In this document: positions 43,635 through 53,353 of the stretch, piece after piece
Numbering within the stretch: the stretch's first letter is position 1
How the letters are laid out: every line of letters starts with the position of its first letter
From: Hyphomonadaceae bacterium UBA1849
GTDB taxonomy: Bacteria; Pseudomonadota; Alphaproteobacteria; Caulobacterales; Hyphomonadaceae
DNA length: 64,000 nucleotides
Reading direction: 5' to 3'
NCBI GenBank assembly: GCA_002338565.1
Contig: DDIN01000004.1
Location: 104,604 to 168,603 of the forward strand
The notes under the pieces: generated by a model
Told to the model about the DNA's origin: nothing
The model's input: the letters and a program-made list of their open reading frames with translations, nothing else
Databases searched by the model: none
Position numbers and translations under genes: made by a program

Positions 43635-44883
43635 GCTTCAGGTCACGAAGTTCGCGCTGCGCCATGAGAGAAAGCTGCTGGTTGAACAGGCGATCCTCGA
43701 TAGCTTCGCGGTCCGGAATTTCGATGTCAGCAAATCCGCGGTCACAAACATAGATGAGGGTTGGTCCGGCGGGAGTGTCAATTGGATCGGCAGACTGTCC
43801 AACTTCTGTGTCGCGTATAGCTTCGGAAACCTGATCCATTAAGGCGTCAGTGCTGACACGTCCAAGAGGGGCGTACAGGAGGCCTTCAGTGTCGCCGGCA
43901 ACACTTTCTAACATATCGCATGAATGCCCCTCAGCTCGGAATTCTTCCAACGCAGCAAGGTCGCCGCTCTCGGAAAGTACCTGTGCCAATTCAACTTCCA
44001 GCTGTCCGTTCGTGCCGTCTTGCTTAGCGCGGACTGCGTAGATGTAGATGCCATCAGACGCGATAATTGGAGGTGTGAGCGCTGGCGCTTCCGTGTTGCG
44101 AATAACTTCCTGAACTTCGGGTTCCAGCTCTGTCGGGGAGACCCAACCAAGATCGCCGCCAACAGCAGCTGTTGGGGAATTCGAGTATTGCTGAGCTGCA
44201 AGTTCAAATCGTGCACCTTGGCGTATTTGTTCAAGGATCACATTCGCACCTTGCAGCATCTGCTGTCGATCCGCCTCCGACGGAGCGTAGAGAAAAATCT
44301 CTGCAAGTTGATAGCGCTCTACAGACGCATCATTTTCCATGCGGTCGAGCGTACTGTCGATTTGCAGCTGGGAAATTCGAATACGGGAACCATAGAGGCC
44401 ATTGATGATACGGCGCCATGAGATTTCGGCACGCATTTGTTCGCGCAGTGTCTGAGGGTTTACACCGTTTTGTACAAGTGATGCATACAGACCTTCCAAA
44501 GAAGTCTGATTTTGCCGGGCAATGTCCATCAAAGACGCTTCAATTTCGCGGTCATCGATTTCAAGTTCATATTCAGCCGCTTTTTGAAGCTGTAAACGTT
44601 CATCAATGAGTTCTTCTAAAGCACGTGGTAGCGCTTGTCTGAGCGCTTCTTGAGATGGCTGAACGCCCAAAGTGACTAATAGCAGGCGCGCGCGGGATGC
44701 GACGTCAGAGATGGAAATCACTTCATCATTCACGACAGCTGCGACACCGCCAAGCATGCGAGTAGAAGACTCAGCCGCTTCAGAGGTTGCTGCGGTCGCT
44801 GGGCCGGTAGCGGTCTGCGCAATTGCAGGTGCACTGAATGCCATCAGAGCAAGCCCACTTACCAGCGTCCGAAATCCGATCAT
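43609..44883 (-). CDS. surA: SurA-type peptidyl-prolyl isomerase/chaperone
   Basis: 424-residue periplasmic chaperone for outer-membrane proteins. Signal peptide ending APAIAQ, N-terminal SurA domain (AAVVNDEVISISDVASRARLLL), and a parvulin-type domain (QLAEIFLYAP, AQQYSNSPTAAVGGDLGWVSPTEL). A second parvulin repeat is weak. It lies between lptD and pdxA, the conserved order. Confidence 0.92.
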   Translation of the reverse strand: MIGFRTLVSGLALMAFSAPAIAQTATGPATAATSEAAESSTRMLGGVAAVVNDEVISISDVASRARLLLVTLGVQPSQEALRQALPRALEELIDERLQLQKAAEYELEIDDREIEASLMDIARQNQTSLEGLYASLVQNGVNPQTLREQMRAEISWRRIINGLYGSRIRISQLQIDSTLDRMENDASVERYQLAEIFLYAPSEADRQQMLQGANVILEQIRQGARFELAAQQYSNSPTAAVGGDLGWVSPTELEPEVQEVIRNTEAPALTPPIIASDGIYIYAVRAKQDGTNGQLEVELAQVLSESGDLAALEEFRAEGHSCDMLESVAGDTEGLLYAPLGRVSTDALMDQVSEAIRDTEVGQSADPIDTPAGPTLIYVCDRGFADIEIPDREAIEDRLFNQQLSLMAQRELRDLKRDATIIRR

Positions 44884-44987
44884 AAATCTTTACTCCAAAA
44901 ACCTGCCCGCCAACGCGTATTCATCGTGTCACATGCGATAACATGATCCAAAAGGAAATGTCACATGAAGATGCAGAAGGGTTTCTC

Positions 44988-47228
44988 TTAATCAAAATTA
45001 CCACTGGTGACCTGGCCAAGTGTATTGAAGCCAAAGCCGAACGTGATGGATTCACTATTGCCGACGCCGCGATCGTTGATTTCGCGCTGCTGATAGCCAA
45101 TCTGGAAGAAGCTGCACTCGTCAGACCAGCGAAGCGCTACGGCCTGGATCTGGTTCAGATTGGCTTCGAGGTTCCGGTTGATCCGGTAGAGCAGCTCAAC
45201 GTCTTCGGTCAGTTCAACGGTCGCGCCAAGGGAGATGCCCTGACGCTGCAGCGGGAGCGCTTCCATTGAGATGTCATCGGACACGTTGAAATAGGTGACA
45301 TCACCCTTGAGACGCCACCAATCAACTGTCGCGCGGGTTTCGACGCGCTGAATGTCGAAATCATCGTTGAGCCGGAAGTTCGCGGCAAAACTGAACGTGT
45401 CTTCATACTCAAGTGCACCGCCGACCAGATAATCTGACTCAGTGCCTGCCAGGTTGGACGCATAAGTGAATAGCGGATCTGCTTCATCACGCCAGCGTCG
45501 ACCAAGTGTGCCGCGGAGCGTGAATCCATTGTCCATGGAGACCGCCGTGCGAACACCTGCCGCGATACGTCCGCCCGTTTCAACGAGGTCTTGCTGCGTA
45601 AACGGATCAGCTTCGAACAGAACTGCGTGGTCCAGTTCGAACTTCGTGGAGTCTTCGTTCGGTACGAGAATATTTTCCAAAGAGGATTCGCTGTAGGCGA
45701 TCGTCATGATCGGTTCGATTAGAATGCGCGAACCTTCCGAATAGCGCGCCAATGGCCAGCGTACCGTTGCTGCGGCAAGACCATAGCCTCGCGCTTCAGA
45801 GTCTTCGAATGCTGGCGTGGCGTTTGTCTGAGCGACCGAATAATCGAAATAATCACCACGCACGCGCAGGAGTGGTTCCAGGACCAGTCCACCTGGAGAC
45901 ACATAAGAGTTCTGCCAGTCAGCGGACGCTGTGAGGCGGCGCGTGTCATTACCGCCGCTTCGGTCCAGAATGGCAAGGCCGGTTTCGAGAGAGACCAGAC
46001 CGTTGTCGCCAAAGTCCATGAGCTGGTTTGCGTAAACGCTTGGCGTCACACGCGCGAACAGGGCGTCATCATCCCCATCGCGCAGACCTTGCGTGTGGAA
46101 GGAAATGGCATCTGCGTAGAAGTTCTCGCTCTGCCCAACAAAATAAAGCTGGTTGAGAAGGCGCTGCGGGTTGGAGTCGACCAGCCCGCGCGGTGTGTTC
46201 CAGTCGCTAATGTCATAGCGCCGCAGATAGAGGTCGTCGGAGACTTCCTCAATAGAGAAGCCCCAGCTCCAGATATCCGAAATCTCGAAATCACCTTCGG
46301 CGAAGAGGTGTCCACGGAATTCTTCTTCGCTTGGGATCAGCGTGCCAGTGAAGGTGGATGGATTGGCAACGATGCGACCGTTTGTGTTGTAGAACTGGCG
46401 GTCACCATTGCTGTCGAACTCATAGTCATACGCCATGGAACCGGACAGGTTCAGCGAGCCGGAATAGAAGCGCTGGCGGTATTCGGCGCCCAGCGTCGAA
46501 TTCACATTCGTGTGGAGGCGCGGGGTGACTGTGAGATCATTGCTCGGCGAAATCGCCCAGTAATACGGCTGCTCGTAAACGAAACCAAGTTTCGAAGAGA
46601 GTTCCGGCGTTGGCGTGAGGAAGCCGGAGCGGCGTTCAGTGCTAGGGTCCGGGTGCGCGAAATACGGCAGGTAAAGTACCGGAACGCCCTTCAGCTCAAA
46701 TACAGCACCCTCATAGGTGATCATCTGAGTGTCAGCGTTCTGGACAGCGCGGCGGGCACGCAGGCTCCATGTCGGCTGGCTGCCTTCTTCTTCGCAGATC
46801 GGGCATGCGGTATAAATCGCATACTCCAGCGAGTTGGAGCCAGAATCATCACGCGCAGCCGTGCGGGCAACGACGACTGCGTTTTGTGGCAGTTGAGCTG
46901 CAAAATTAGCCGCAACACCGTCTGACAGTGAGCCGTCAACCTCCAACTCTTCTGCAACGCGGACAGTACCGTCTGGATCAACAATGCGCACATTGCCAAT
47001 CGCGTGAACTTTTTGTTCCTGAAGATTGTAGATAACCCGATCAGCCGTCAGTTGGCGGTCGGCATAGCGCGCCACCACATTGCCTTCGGCGATCATGATT
47101 CCTTCATCCTGATTATCGATCAGAACGTCGGCTTCCAGGTAAACCCGATCAGATGAGAAATCCTGCGCAACCACAGCCGGTGTGAATGCCATCATCGCCA
47201 TGATTGCGAGCAGATCGTTGCGCTTCAC
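44988..47228 (-). CDS. lptD: LPS-assembly protein LptD
   Basis: 746-residue outer-membrane barrel that inserts lipopolysaccharide. Signal peptide (MKRNDLLAIMAMMAFTPAVVAQ), periplasmic OstA/jelly-roll domain (ADVLIDNQDEGIMIAEGNVVARYADRQLTADRV), then a long barrel ending in GFGFNTLGQVTSGNFD. Two cysteines in ACPIC are visible. First gene of lptD-surA-pdxA-rsmA. Confidence 0.93.
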   Translation of the reverse strand: MKRNDLLAIMAMMAFTPAVVAQDFSSDRVYLEADVLIDNQDEGIMIAEGNVVARYADRQLTADRVIYNLQEQKVHAIGNVRIVDPDGTVRVAEELEVDGSLSDGVAANFAAQLPQNAVVVARTAARDDSGSNSLEYAIYTACPICEEEGSQPTWSLRARRAVQNADTQMITYEGAVFELKGVPVLYLPYFAHPDPSTERRSGFLTPTPELSSKLGFVYEQPYYWAISPSNDLTVTPRLHTNVNSTLGAEYRQRFYSGSLNLSGSMAYDYEFDSNGDRQFYNTNGRIVANPSTFTGTLIPSEEEFRGHLFAEGDFEISDIWSWGFSIEEVSDDLYLRRYDISDWNTPRGLVDSNPQRLLNQLYFVGQSENFYADAISFHTQGLRDGDDDALFARVTPSVYANQLMDFGDNGLVSLETGLAILDRSGGNDTRRLTASADWQNSYVSPGGLVLEPLLRVRGDYFDYSVAQTNATPAFEDSEARGYGLAAATVRWPLARYSEGSRILIEPIMTIAYSESSLENILVPNEDSTKFELDHAVLFEADPFTQQDLVETGGRIAAGVRTAVSMDNGFTLRGTLGRRWRDEADPLFTYASNLAGTESDYLVGGALEYEDTFSFAANFRLNDDFDIQRVETRATVDWWRLKGDVTYFNVSDDISMEALPLQRQGISLGATVELTEDVELLYRINRNLEANLNQIQAVALRWSDECSFFQIGYQQREINDRGVGNSESITFGFGFNTLGQVTSGNFD

Positions 47229-47357
47229 GGTTATCCCCTTCGAAACCTACTTGTCTGGGTTATACTTTTCGTCGCAATGACAAAAGACTTCATACCCAAT
47301 GACAGGCAAAAAAAGCGATTTTAAGGTCGCCTTGTTGTATATTTGATGCCTGAAATC

Positions 47358-48461
47358 TCAGTTCTGACGGCGGACCAGCCCGCCCGGCAGGGAGCCTGCG
47401 ATTCCTTCCAGCTCAAGTTCTACCAGAAGGATGGCACATTTGCGGCTCGGAATGCCTGTTGCCAGTGAAATATCGGCAATAGTTGTCGCTGTGGGTGAAA
47501 GCGCCTGAATGATTCGTGCGCGGTCCTCTTCTGAAAACTCCAGCGTTTCATCGTCCAGATCATCGTTCAGATCATCGTCCGGCATCTCAAATAGGCTTGG
47601 CTGAGACGGCGCAGCCGGTGCGATGGCTTCCATCACTTGCTCTGCATTTTCGACCAGTATTGCGCCAGACCGGATAAGTCCGTTCGAGCCTCGGGTGCGG
47701 TTGTCGAGCGGGCTGCCCGGAACGGCCATGACTTCGCGGCCTTGTTCGAGCGCGGTGCGGGCTGAAATGAGAGAGCCAGAACGCTGAGCAGCCTCAATGA
47801 CTACGACGCCAAGGCTGAGCCCGGTAATGAGGCGGTTTCGACGTGGGAAATCGTTTGCGCGTGGTTCGTGTCCGAATGGCGACTCAGACACAACCAGACC
47901 TGTATCTTTGATCTGATTGCGAAGGTTTTCATTCTGCGCCGGATAAATGTTGTCTATGCCGCCTGCGATCACCGCGACCGTTCCTGTCGATAGCGAGCCA
48001 TTATGAGAGGCTGTATCAACGCCGCGGGCCAGACCGGAAACGACAGTATACCCGCCATTGCCCAGATCATGCGCCATGTCATGTGCTATCCGCATGGCGG
48101 CGGCAGAGGCGTTACGTGAGCCTACCAGCGCCACGCATGGCTTTTTGAGGAGGTCTGTATTGCCCCAGACCGTAATCACCGGCGGGGCAGGTGATAAATG
48201 TCCCAGAAGTTCGGGGTAATCTTCATCGCCCGATAGAATTATGCGAGCACCGATATGGTCGGTTTCGTCGAATTCGCGCCGGACTTTGTCTGCGGGATAA
48301 AGCTTGAGGTCGCCGCGACCGGAAGCTCGCACGCGCTCTGGAAACGCGTCCAGTGCGGCGAGGCCTGAACCATAGGTCTCGAGAAATCTGGAATAGGTGA
48401 GGGGCCCGACCCCTTTCGTCCGGGCAAGCTGAACGCGGGCGGAGCGTTCAGCGTCCGTCAC
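47358..48461 (-). CDS. dprA: DNA-processing protein DprA
   Basis: 367-residue protein that loads RecA onto incoming single-stranded DNA during transformation. Rossmann-like core: VALVGSRNASAAAMRIAHDMA, VVSGLARGVDTASHNGSL, IAGGIDNIYPAQN, AAQRSGSLISARTALEQGREVMAVPGSP. A C-terminal winged-helix domain follows an acidic linker (DDDLNDDLDDE). Start overlaps plsY by 4 bases. Confidence 0.94.
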   Translation of the reverse strand: MTDAERSARVQLARTKGVGPLTYSRFLETYGSGLAALDAFPERVRASGRGDLKLYPADKVRREFDETDHIGARIILSGDEDYPELLGHLSPAPPVITVWGNTDLLKKPCVALVGSRNASAAAMRIAHDMAHDLGNGGYTVVSGLARGVDTASHNGSLSTGTVAVIAGGIDNIYPAQNENLRNQIKDTGLVVSESPFGHEPRANDFPRRNRLITGLSLGVVVIEAAQRSGSLISARTALEQGREVMAVPGSPLDNRTRGSNGLIRSGAILVENAEQVMEAIAPAAPSQPSLFEMPDDDLNDDLDDETLEFSEEDRARIIQALSPTATTIADISLATGIPSRKCAILLVELELEGIAGSLPGGLVRRQN

Positions 48462-49108
48462 GGCGCGGGTGCTTCTGCGTCGGCGGTTTTAGATTTACCT
48501 TGTCCGAATTTTGGTTCGGTGCCGTCCAGTATGCGCTTGATGTTCGTTGCATGTCGCCAGAAGACGAGGGCGGTGAGCACGACCAGAATCAGGACGTGGA
48601 TCAGAGACAGGTTCAGCCCCCAGGCGACAACCGGTACAAACAGAGCGGTCGTCAGCGCAGCGACGGAAGAGCGACGAGCAAGGAAGGCTACGGTCAGCCA
48701 GCAGACAGCAGCGAACAAACCGATCTGCCAGACGGCAGCAAAGAGCAGGCCGGCATAGGTCGCAACGCCTTTGCCGCCTTTGAACTGAAGCCAGACCGGA
48801 AAGCAGTGGCCGATAAACGCCATCGCGCCAGCAAACAGACCAATAGCCGGTATGCGGTCAGCGAAGAGAAAGGCGAACAACAGAGCCGCAAGGCCTGCTT
48901 TACCGGAGTCGAGTAGAAAGGTCGCTGCAGCGAGGTCCTTACGGCCGGTGCGCAGGACGTTCGTTGCGCCGATATTGCCGGACCCGATGGCGCGAATGTC
49001 GCCAAGACCGGCCAGCTGAGTGATCACCAGACCAAATGGGATAGAGCCGAGCAGATAGCCGATGAAAGCTGCGCCCGCCCAGATTGCGGTATCAGGAATG
49101 CTTTCCAT
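48458..49108 (-). CDS. plsY: glycerol-3-phosphate acyltransferase PlsY
   Basis: 216-residue membrane enzyme that acylates glycerol-3-phosphate with acyl-phosphate. Contains IGSGNIGATNVLRTGRKDLA and QFKGGKGVATYAG, and five to six hydrophobic helices. Starts 2 bases after pyrC and overlaps dprA, all in one operon. Confidence 0.94.
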   Translation of the reverse strand: MESIPDTAIWAGAAFIGYLLGSIPFGLVITQLAGLGDIRAIGSGNIGATNVLRTGRKDLAAATFLLDSGKAGLAALLFAFLFADRIPAIGLFAGAMAFIGHCFPVWLQFKGGKGVATYAGLLFAAVWQIGLFAAVCWLTVAFLARRSSVAALTTALFVPVVAWGLNLSLIHVLILVVLTALVFWRHATNIKRILDGTEPKFGQGKSKTADAEAPAP

Positions 49109-49110
49109 GA

Positions 49111-50433
49111 TTAGTTTCCGTTCTCAGGGCCGAACACCCATTTGCCTTTGACCATTGTCCGGACTGTTTTGCCAGTCAGGAGGCGGCCATCAAACGGGCT
49201 GTTGCCAGAGCGTGAAGAGAGGTTTTCGCGAAGACATTTCCATGGTGTCTCCGGATCGAAGACGACAAGGTCTGCTTCTGCGCCTTCGGCAATCCGTCCC
49301 TGCGGCAGATCAAGAGCATCAGCCGGATTGCATGTGACCGCAGCGAGAGCGGTCAGAAGATCGAGTTCGTAGTGCGGTTCTGCCACCAGGGTTGTGAGCG
49401 CTGAAAGAAGCGTTTCGAGACCGGCGGCGCCAAAGCTGGCTTCATCGAATGGAAGTCGCTTGTCCTCGGCGGGCTGTGGATCGTGAGATGATACGATCAC
49501 GTTGAGGGAGCCGTTTTTAAGGCCTTCAATCAGAGCGAGACGATCTTCCTCAGCGCGGAATGGTGGGTTCACCTTGCAATAGGTGAGATACGCTTTGCGC
49601 GGGTCGTGAGAGCCATCCCCGATATCGAGTTCATTGAAGAATAGCGAATGGGCTGCCGCCGTTACGATGACATTGTTACCGGCTTCGCGATGGCGGTTTG
49701 CGATATCAAGGCTTCGGCCCGTCGTGACCTGATCAACGATGATATCGCTTTTGGTCATTTCAGCGAGCAGCAAGTCGCGCTCCAGACCAATCCATTCAGC
49801 GTTCGCGGGCAGTCCGCGCAGGCCTAGGCGCGCTGCAAATGCGCTGGCATTCATGGAGCCGGTCGATAGCGATGGTTCGTCCGGACGGAGCATAATCTTT
49901 GCGCCTACACCGCGGCCATATTGAAGTGCGCGGCGGATGAGGTTGGCAGATGTCAGAGCTTTATCTGCGTTACAGAACAGAACCGCGCCTGCATCCTTCA
50001 TAAGGGTGAGCTCTGTCATGCCTTCGCCTGCAAGGCCGACAGTCAGGGCGCCGGCTGGATAGATCCGGTTCAGAACTTTATGGGACTGACCTGCGCGTTT
50101 AAGGTAGTCGACCAGAGCGGGCGTATCGATCGCCGGATCTGTATCCGGCATGACCACCATGGAGGTAATGCCGCCGGAGACGGCAGACCGGCTGGCGGTT
50201 TCGAGCGTTTCACGATGCTCAGAGCCCGGTTCGCCGGTTTTGACACGCATATCGATCAGGCCCGGGGCAACGGCCTTACCGTCGCAATCGGTTACAAGAT
50301 CGGTTCCGGCTGTTGCTGCGGTCACCTGTGGGCCGAGTTCGGAGATGTAGCCGTCTTCGATAATGATGCCGCCTACAGTATCGAGGCCCGACGCCGGGTC
50401 GAGAATACGCGCGTTGATCAGAGCTTGTTTCAT
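49111..50433 (-). CDS. pyrC: dihydroorotase-like protein, probably non-catalytic (PyrC')
   Basis: 440-residue amidohydrolase-fold protein. The catalytic HxH after the first strand is missing: LIDMRVKTGEPGSE stands where active enzymes have DxHxHxREPG, and the usual FSDDG loop is CNADK. The fold is otherwise intact (SSHDPQPAEDKRLPFDEASFGAAGLETLL). Such pseudo-dihydroorotases act as structural partners of PyrB. It overlaps pyrB by 4 bases. An active dihydroorotase must be encoded elsewhere. Confidence 0.9.
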   Translation of the reverse strand: MKQALINARILDPASGLDTVGGIIIEDGYISELGPQVTAATAGTDLVTDCDGKAVAPGLIDMRVKTGEPGSEHRETLETASRSAVSGGITSMVVMPDTDPAIDTPALVDYLKRAGQSHKVLNRIYPAGALTVGLAGEGMTELTLMKDAGAVLFCNADKALTSANLIRRALQYGRGVGAKIMLRPDEPSLSTGSMNASAFAARLGLRGLPANAEWIGLERDLLLAEMTKSDIIVDQVTTGRSLDIANRHREAGNNVIVTAAAHSLFFNELDIGDGSHDPRKAYLTYCKVNPPFRAEEDRLALIEGLKNGSLNVIVSSHDPQPAEDKRLPFDEASFGAAGLETLLSALTTLVAEPHYELDLLTALAAVTCNPADALDLPQGRIAEGAEADLVVFDPETPWKCLRENLSSRSGNSPFDGRLLTGKTVRTMVKGKWVFGPENGN

Positions 50434-51380
50434 GCTGACGCCTCCGCACGTGCGCGGTCAAGATTTCTGGCGAGCGCGTCCAGTACAGCCATGCGAACGA
50501 AAACGCCCATGGAGACCTGCTCTGTGATGGTGCTGTTTTCGGATTCCGTGATGGCGCTGTCGATCTCGACGCCGCGGTTCATAGGGCCGGGGTGCATGAT
50601 CAGTGCGTCTGGCGCGGCGTGTGAGAGCTTTTCCTTATCAAGGCCGTAAAGGTGGAAGAACTCACGCTTACTCGGCAGATAAAGGCCGTGCATCCGTTCG
50701 AGCTGAAGGCGAAGCATCATGACGACATCGCAGCCGCTAATGCCTTCAATCATGTTGGTATGCGTCGAGTGCGCGCCCCAGGTTTCAGTGCCCGGAGGCA
50801 TGAGCGTTGGCGGAGCGACCAGTCGGACTTCGGCGCCCATCAGGTGCAGCAACATGGCATTGGAGCGGGCGACGCGTGAGTGCAGAATATCACCGCAAAT
50901 CGCGACTTTCAGGCCCTCAATCCGGCCTTTGCGCCGGCGGATTGTAAGCGCGTCAAGCAGAGCCTGCGTCGGGTGTTCGTGTGTGCCATCACCGGCATTC
51001 ACGACCGCGCAATCGACTTTGCGTGACAGAAGTCTCACAGCACCTGAAGAGCCGTGACGGATCACCAAAAGGTCCGGCTGCATCGCGTTGAGCGTCATCG
51101 CCGTATCGACCAGCGTTTCGCCTTTTTTCACAGACGATGACTGAACCGACATGTTCACAACATCAGCGCCGAGGCGTTTTGCTGAAATGTCGAAAGAGCT
51201 TTGTGTTCTTGTCGAGTTTTCGAAGAACAGGTTGATCAGGGTTTTCCCTTTGAGGGATTGTTCCGGAGTGCGATTTTCAACGAACTCGTTTGCGCGATCA
51301 AGCAAGTACTCGATGTCCAGACGATTGAGCCCTTCAATGCCCAGAAGGTGTTGAAGGGAGAAGTCATAAGCGAAGGTCAT
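50430..51380 (-). CDS. pyrB: aspartate carbamoyltransferase
   Basis: 316-residue catalytic subunit of pyrimidine synthesis. Carbamoyl-phosphate site ENSTRTQSSFDIS, loop SSVKKGETLVDT, IRHGSSGAVRLL and GDGTHEHPTQALLDALT. No pyrI regulatory gene nearby; the overlapping pyrC' likely fills the structural role instead. Confidence 0.95.
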   Translation of the reverse strand: MTFAYDFSLQHLLGIEGLNRLDIEYLLDRANEFVENRTPEQSLKGKTLINLFFENSTRTQSSFDISAKRLGADVVNMSVQSSSVKKGETLVDTAMTLNAMQPDLLVIRHGSSGAVRLLSRKVDCAVVNAGDGTHEHPTQALLDALTIRRRKGRIEGLKVAICGDILHSRVARSNAMLLHLMGAEVRLVAPPTLMPPGTETWGAHSTHTNMIEGISGCDVVMMLRLQLERMHGLYLPSKREFFHLYGLDKEKLSHAAPDALIMHPGPMNRGVEIDSAITESENSTITEQVSMGVFVRMAVLDALARNLDRARAEASA

Positions 51381-51475
51381 CGGTGAAGACTCTGAGAATG
51401 AAAAATCCGGACCAGCTAGTCTTTCTCGGGGTGGTACGTCAACATTATGCGCAACGTGCCGTCATAGAGTTCTCT

Positions 51476-52393
51476 CTATAGAAGGCCGAAAGCGATCAGA
51501 ATGGCTGGCATTGTCAGGGCTGCGAGGACAGTTTCTGTAGCGATCAGGTTCGCCATGAGGTCTGCATCTCCGCCGAGCTGACGCGCGAGGATAAAGCCGT
51601 TTGTGGCGGTCGGGGTGGCCGTCGCGATGGCCATCACGGCGAGAGGCACGCCCTCCAGGCCGAAACCATGGCGCGCAATCAGGATCGTCAGGACTGGCAT
51701 GCCGATCAGGCGCACAAGTGACCAGAATACCGTGAAGAGACCAGCACGCCGGAGCGCGATGAAATTCACACCCGCGCCAGCCGCCAGCAGCCCGAGTGCC
51801 ATGGCCGGTTCTGACACTAGTTCCAGAATTGTATTGAGAATGCCCGTTGGTTGGAGTCTTGTGACGTTCAGCGCTGCGCCGATAATGCAGGCGATAACCA
51901 GCGGGTTGCGGATGAGCTCTATGAATGGATTGCGCTTCACGCCTGTTTCGGTTTCGCCGAAATGGGATAGTGCCAGCACAGAGAGTATGTTGGCCATCGG
52001 GATCAGGATAGCGGCACAGAGCGCCGTAAGCGCCAACCCTTCTTCCGCATAGAGAACGCCTGAAATGGTCAGCGCGATGAAGGTGTTCCAGCGCGAGTTG
52101 GACTGGATGATGCTACCGACAGCCGGTCGTGAGACGTTTGGCCATAAAAGCGCCAGCAGACCTGTACCTGCCATCAATATCTGGGCGATAAACAGTGTGA
52201 GCGCGATCTTCCACGGTGCTTCGTCGAATGGCGCTCGTGACAGCACCAGTATGATCAGGGCAGGGAAGAGCGCCACATAACAAAGTCGTTCAATGGACCG
52301 CCAGCCATCCCGATCAGGTAGTTTGCGCCAGGCAAGGAATTGCCCTAGCGCCACCATGAACATGACGGGAAGAAGAGCGTTCAGAAACGTCAT
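51476..52393 (-). CDS. AEC-family transporter
   Basis: 305-residue integral membrane protein with about ten helices, of the auxin efflux carrier family. Visible signatures: NSRWNTFIALTISG and LVIACIIGAALNVTRL in the centre, and the last helices ATATPTATNGFILARQLGGDADL. Start overlaps ruvX by 4 bases. Substrate unknown; bacterial members move dicarboxylates or amino acids. Confidence 0.88.
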   Translation of the reverse strand: MTFLNALLPVMFMVALGQFLAWRKLPDRDGWRSIERLCYVALFPALIILVLSRAPFDEAPWKIALTLFIAQILMAGTGLLALLWPNVSRPAVGSIIQSNSRWNTFIALTISGVLYAEEGLALTALCAAILIPMANILSVLALSHFGETETGVKRNPFIELIRNPLVIACIIGAALNVTRLQPTGILNTILELVSEPAMALGLLAAGAGVNFIALRRAGLFTVFWSLVRLIGMPVLTILIARHGFGLEGVPLAVMAIATATPTATNGFILARQLGGDADLMANLIATETVLAALTMPAILIAFGLL

Positions 52394-52848
52394 GAAGCGT
52401 TAGCGATCCGGTCGATAGCTGTCTGGAGAATGATCGCTGCGGCCGATTTGTCGATAAGTTCGGCGCGGCGCGCGCGTGACAGGTCAGCTTCCAGCATGGC
52501 GCGTTCCGCCATCTGGCTCGACATGCGTTCGTCCTGAAAAGCGATAGGCACATCGCGAACCTGAAGAATGTGACGAGCGAGTGCGCGCGCAGACTGAACG
52601 CGAGGGCCTGCGCTGCCATCCATATTGAGCGGAAGCCCCATAACGATGCCGATGGCGCCGCGCTCGTCGAAGAGTTCGAAAAGGCGAGTGAGCGTCGGAG
52701 CCAGTTTTTTGCCGCGCTGAATGGTTTCTACCGGGTGGGCGGTGAGCTGGAGGCTGTCGCTGGCCGCGACGCCAAGCGTCTTTGATCCCGGGTCGAGCCC
52801 GATAATAATGCCCTGATTAGGCAGCTCTGTTACGTCTGATAATAGCAT
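52390..52848 (-). CDS. ruvX: Holliday junction resolvase-like RuvX (YqgF)
   Basis: 152-residue RNase H-fold nuclease taking part in rRNA maturation and possibly recombination. GLDPGSKTLGVAASDS, IGIVMGLPLNMDGSAGPR, FQDERMSS and the late IDKSAAAIILQTAID contain the acidic residues. Divergent from gatC, a common arrangement. Confidence 0.93.
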   Translation of the reverse strand: MLLSDVTELPNQGIIIGLDPGSKTLGVAASDSLQLTAHPVETIQRGKKLAPTLTRLFELFDERGAIGIVMGLPLNMDGSAGPRVQSARALARHILQVRDVPIAFQDERMSSQMAERAMLEADLSRARRAELIDKSAAAIILQTAIDRIANAS

Positions 52849-52983
52849 GTCTGTCTGATAGCTTGCTGTCAGCGAAGCTCAAAAGACTTTCTGCGGGCGG
52901 TATTCGCAGAAATTTTTGTCCGTCATTCTTGATCAAGCTGTAAGCTCGTCATAAACCCGCACTCACACAGAGGAGTGTTCCGC

Positions 52984-53271
52984 ATGAGCGTCACCAATCA
53001 GGACGTAAAAAAAGTTGCCCGCCTGGCCCGCATTGCGCTGCCAGAGGATCAGGTTGAACCTATGACGGACGAACTCAACAACATCCTGAACTGGATCGAA
53101 CAGCTCGGCGAAGTTGACGTTGAAGGTGTGGAGCCAATGACCTCTGTTGTGGAGACATCTCTGCCTATGCGCGAAGACGTTGTGACGGACGGCGGCATTC
53201 AGGATAAAGTCCTCGCAAACGCGCCGAAATCCGAAGATGGCTTCTTTGTCGTTCCGAAGGTTGTTGAATAA
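52984..53271 (+). CDS. gatC: Asp-tRNA(Asn)/Glu-tRNA(Gln) amidotransferase subunit C
   Basis: 95-residue subunit stabilising GatA-GatB. VTNQDVKKVARLARIALPEDQVEPMTDELNNILNWIEQLGEVD and the C-terminal PMREDVV are standard. AGAGGAG (52970-52976) places the start at the ATG at 52984, not the in-frame GTG three codons upstream. A lipoprotein gene separates it from gatA. Confidence 0.95.
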   Translation: MSVTNQDVKKVARLARIALPEDQVEPMTDELNNILNWIEQLGEVDVEGVEPMTSVVETSLPMREDVVTDGGIQDKVLANAPKSEDGFFVVPKVVE

Positions 53272-53353
53272 GTCTCCGACTGATCAATTTTTCCGCGATA
53301 TCATTGAACTTTTACTGTTTTGGCGCGATATAGACCTGAGCAAGAGGTGAGCG

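Noticed and set aside
46089..46925. 278-codon plus-strand open frame
   Set aside because: Antisense to lptD with no ribosome-binding site or family signature.
49111..50433. Pseudogene call for the dihydroorotase-like gene
   Set aside because: Full length, intact frame and conserved overlap with pyrB point to a working structural subunit.
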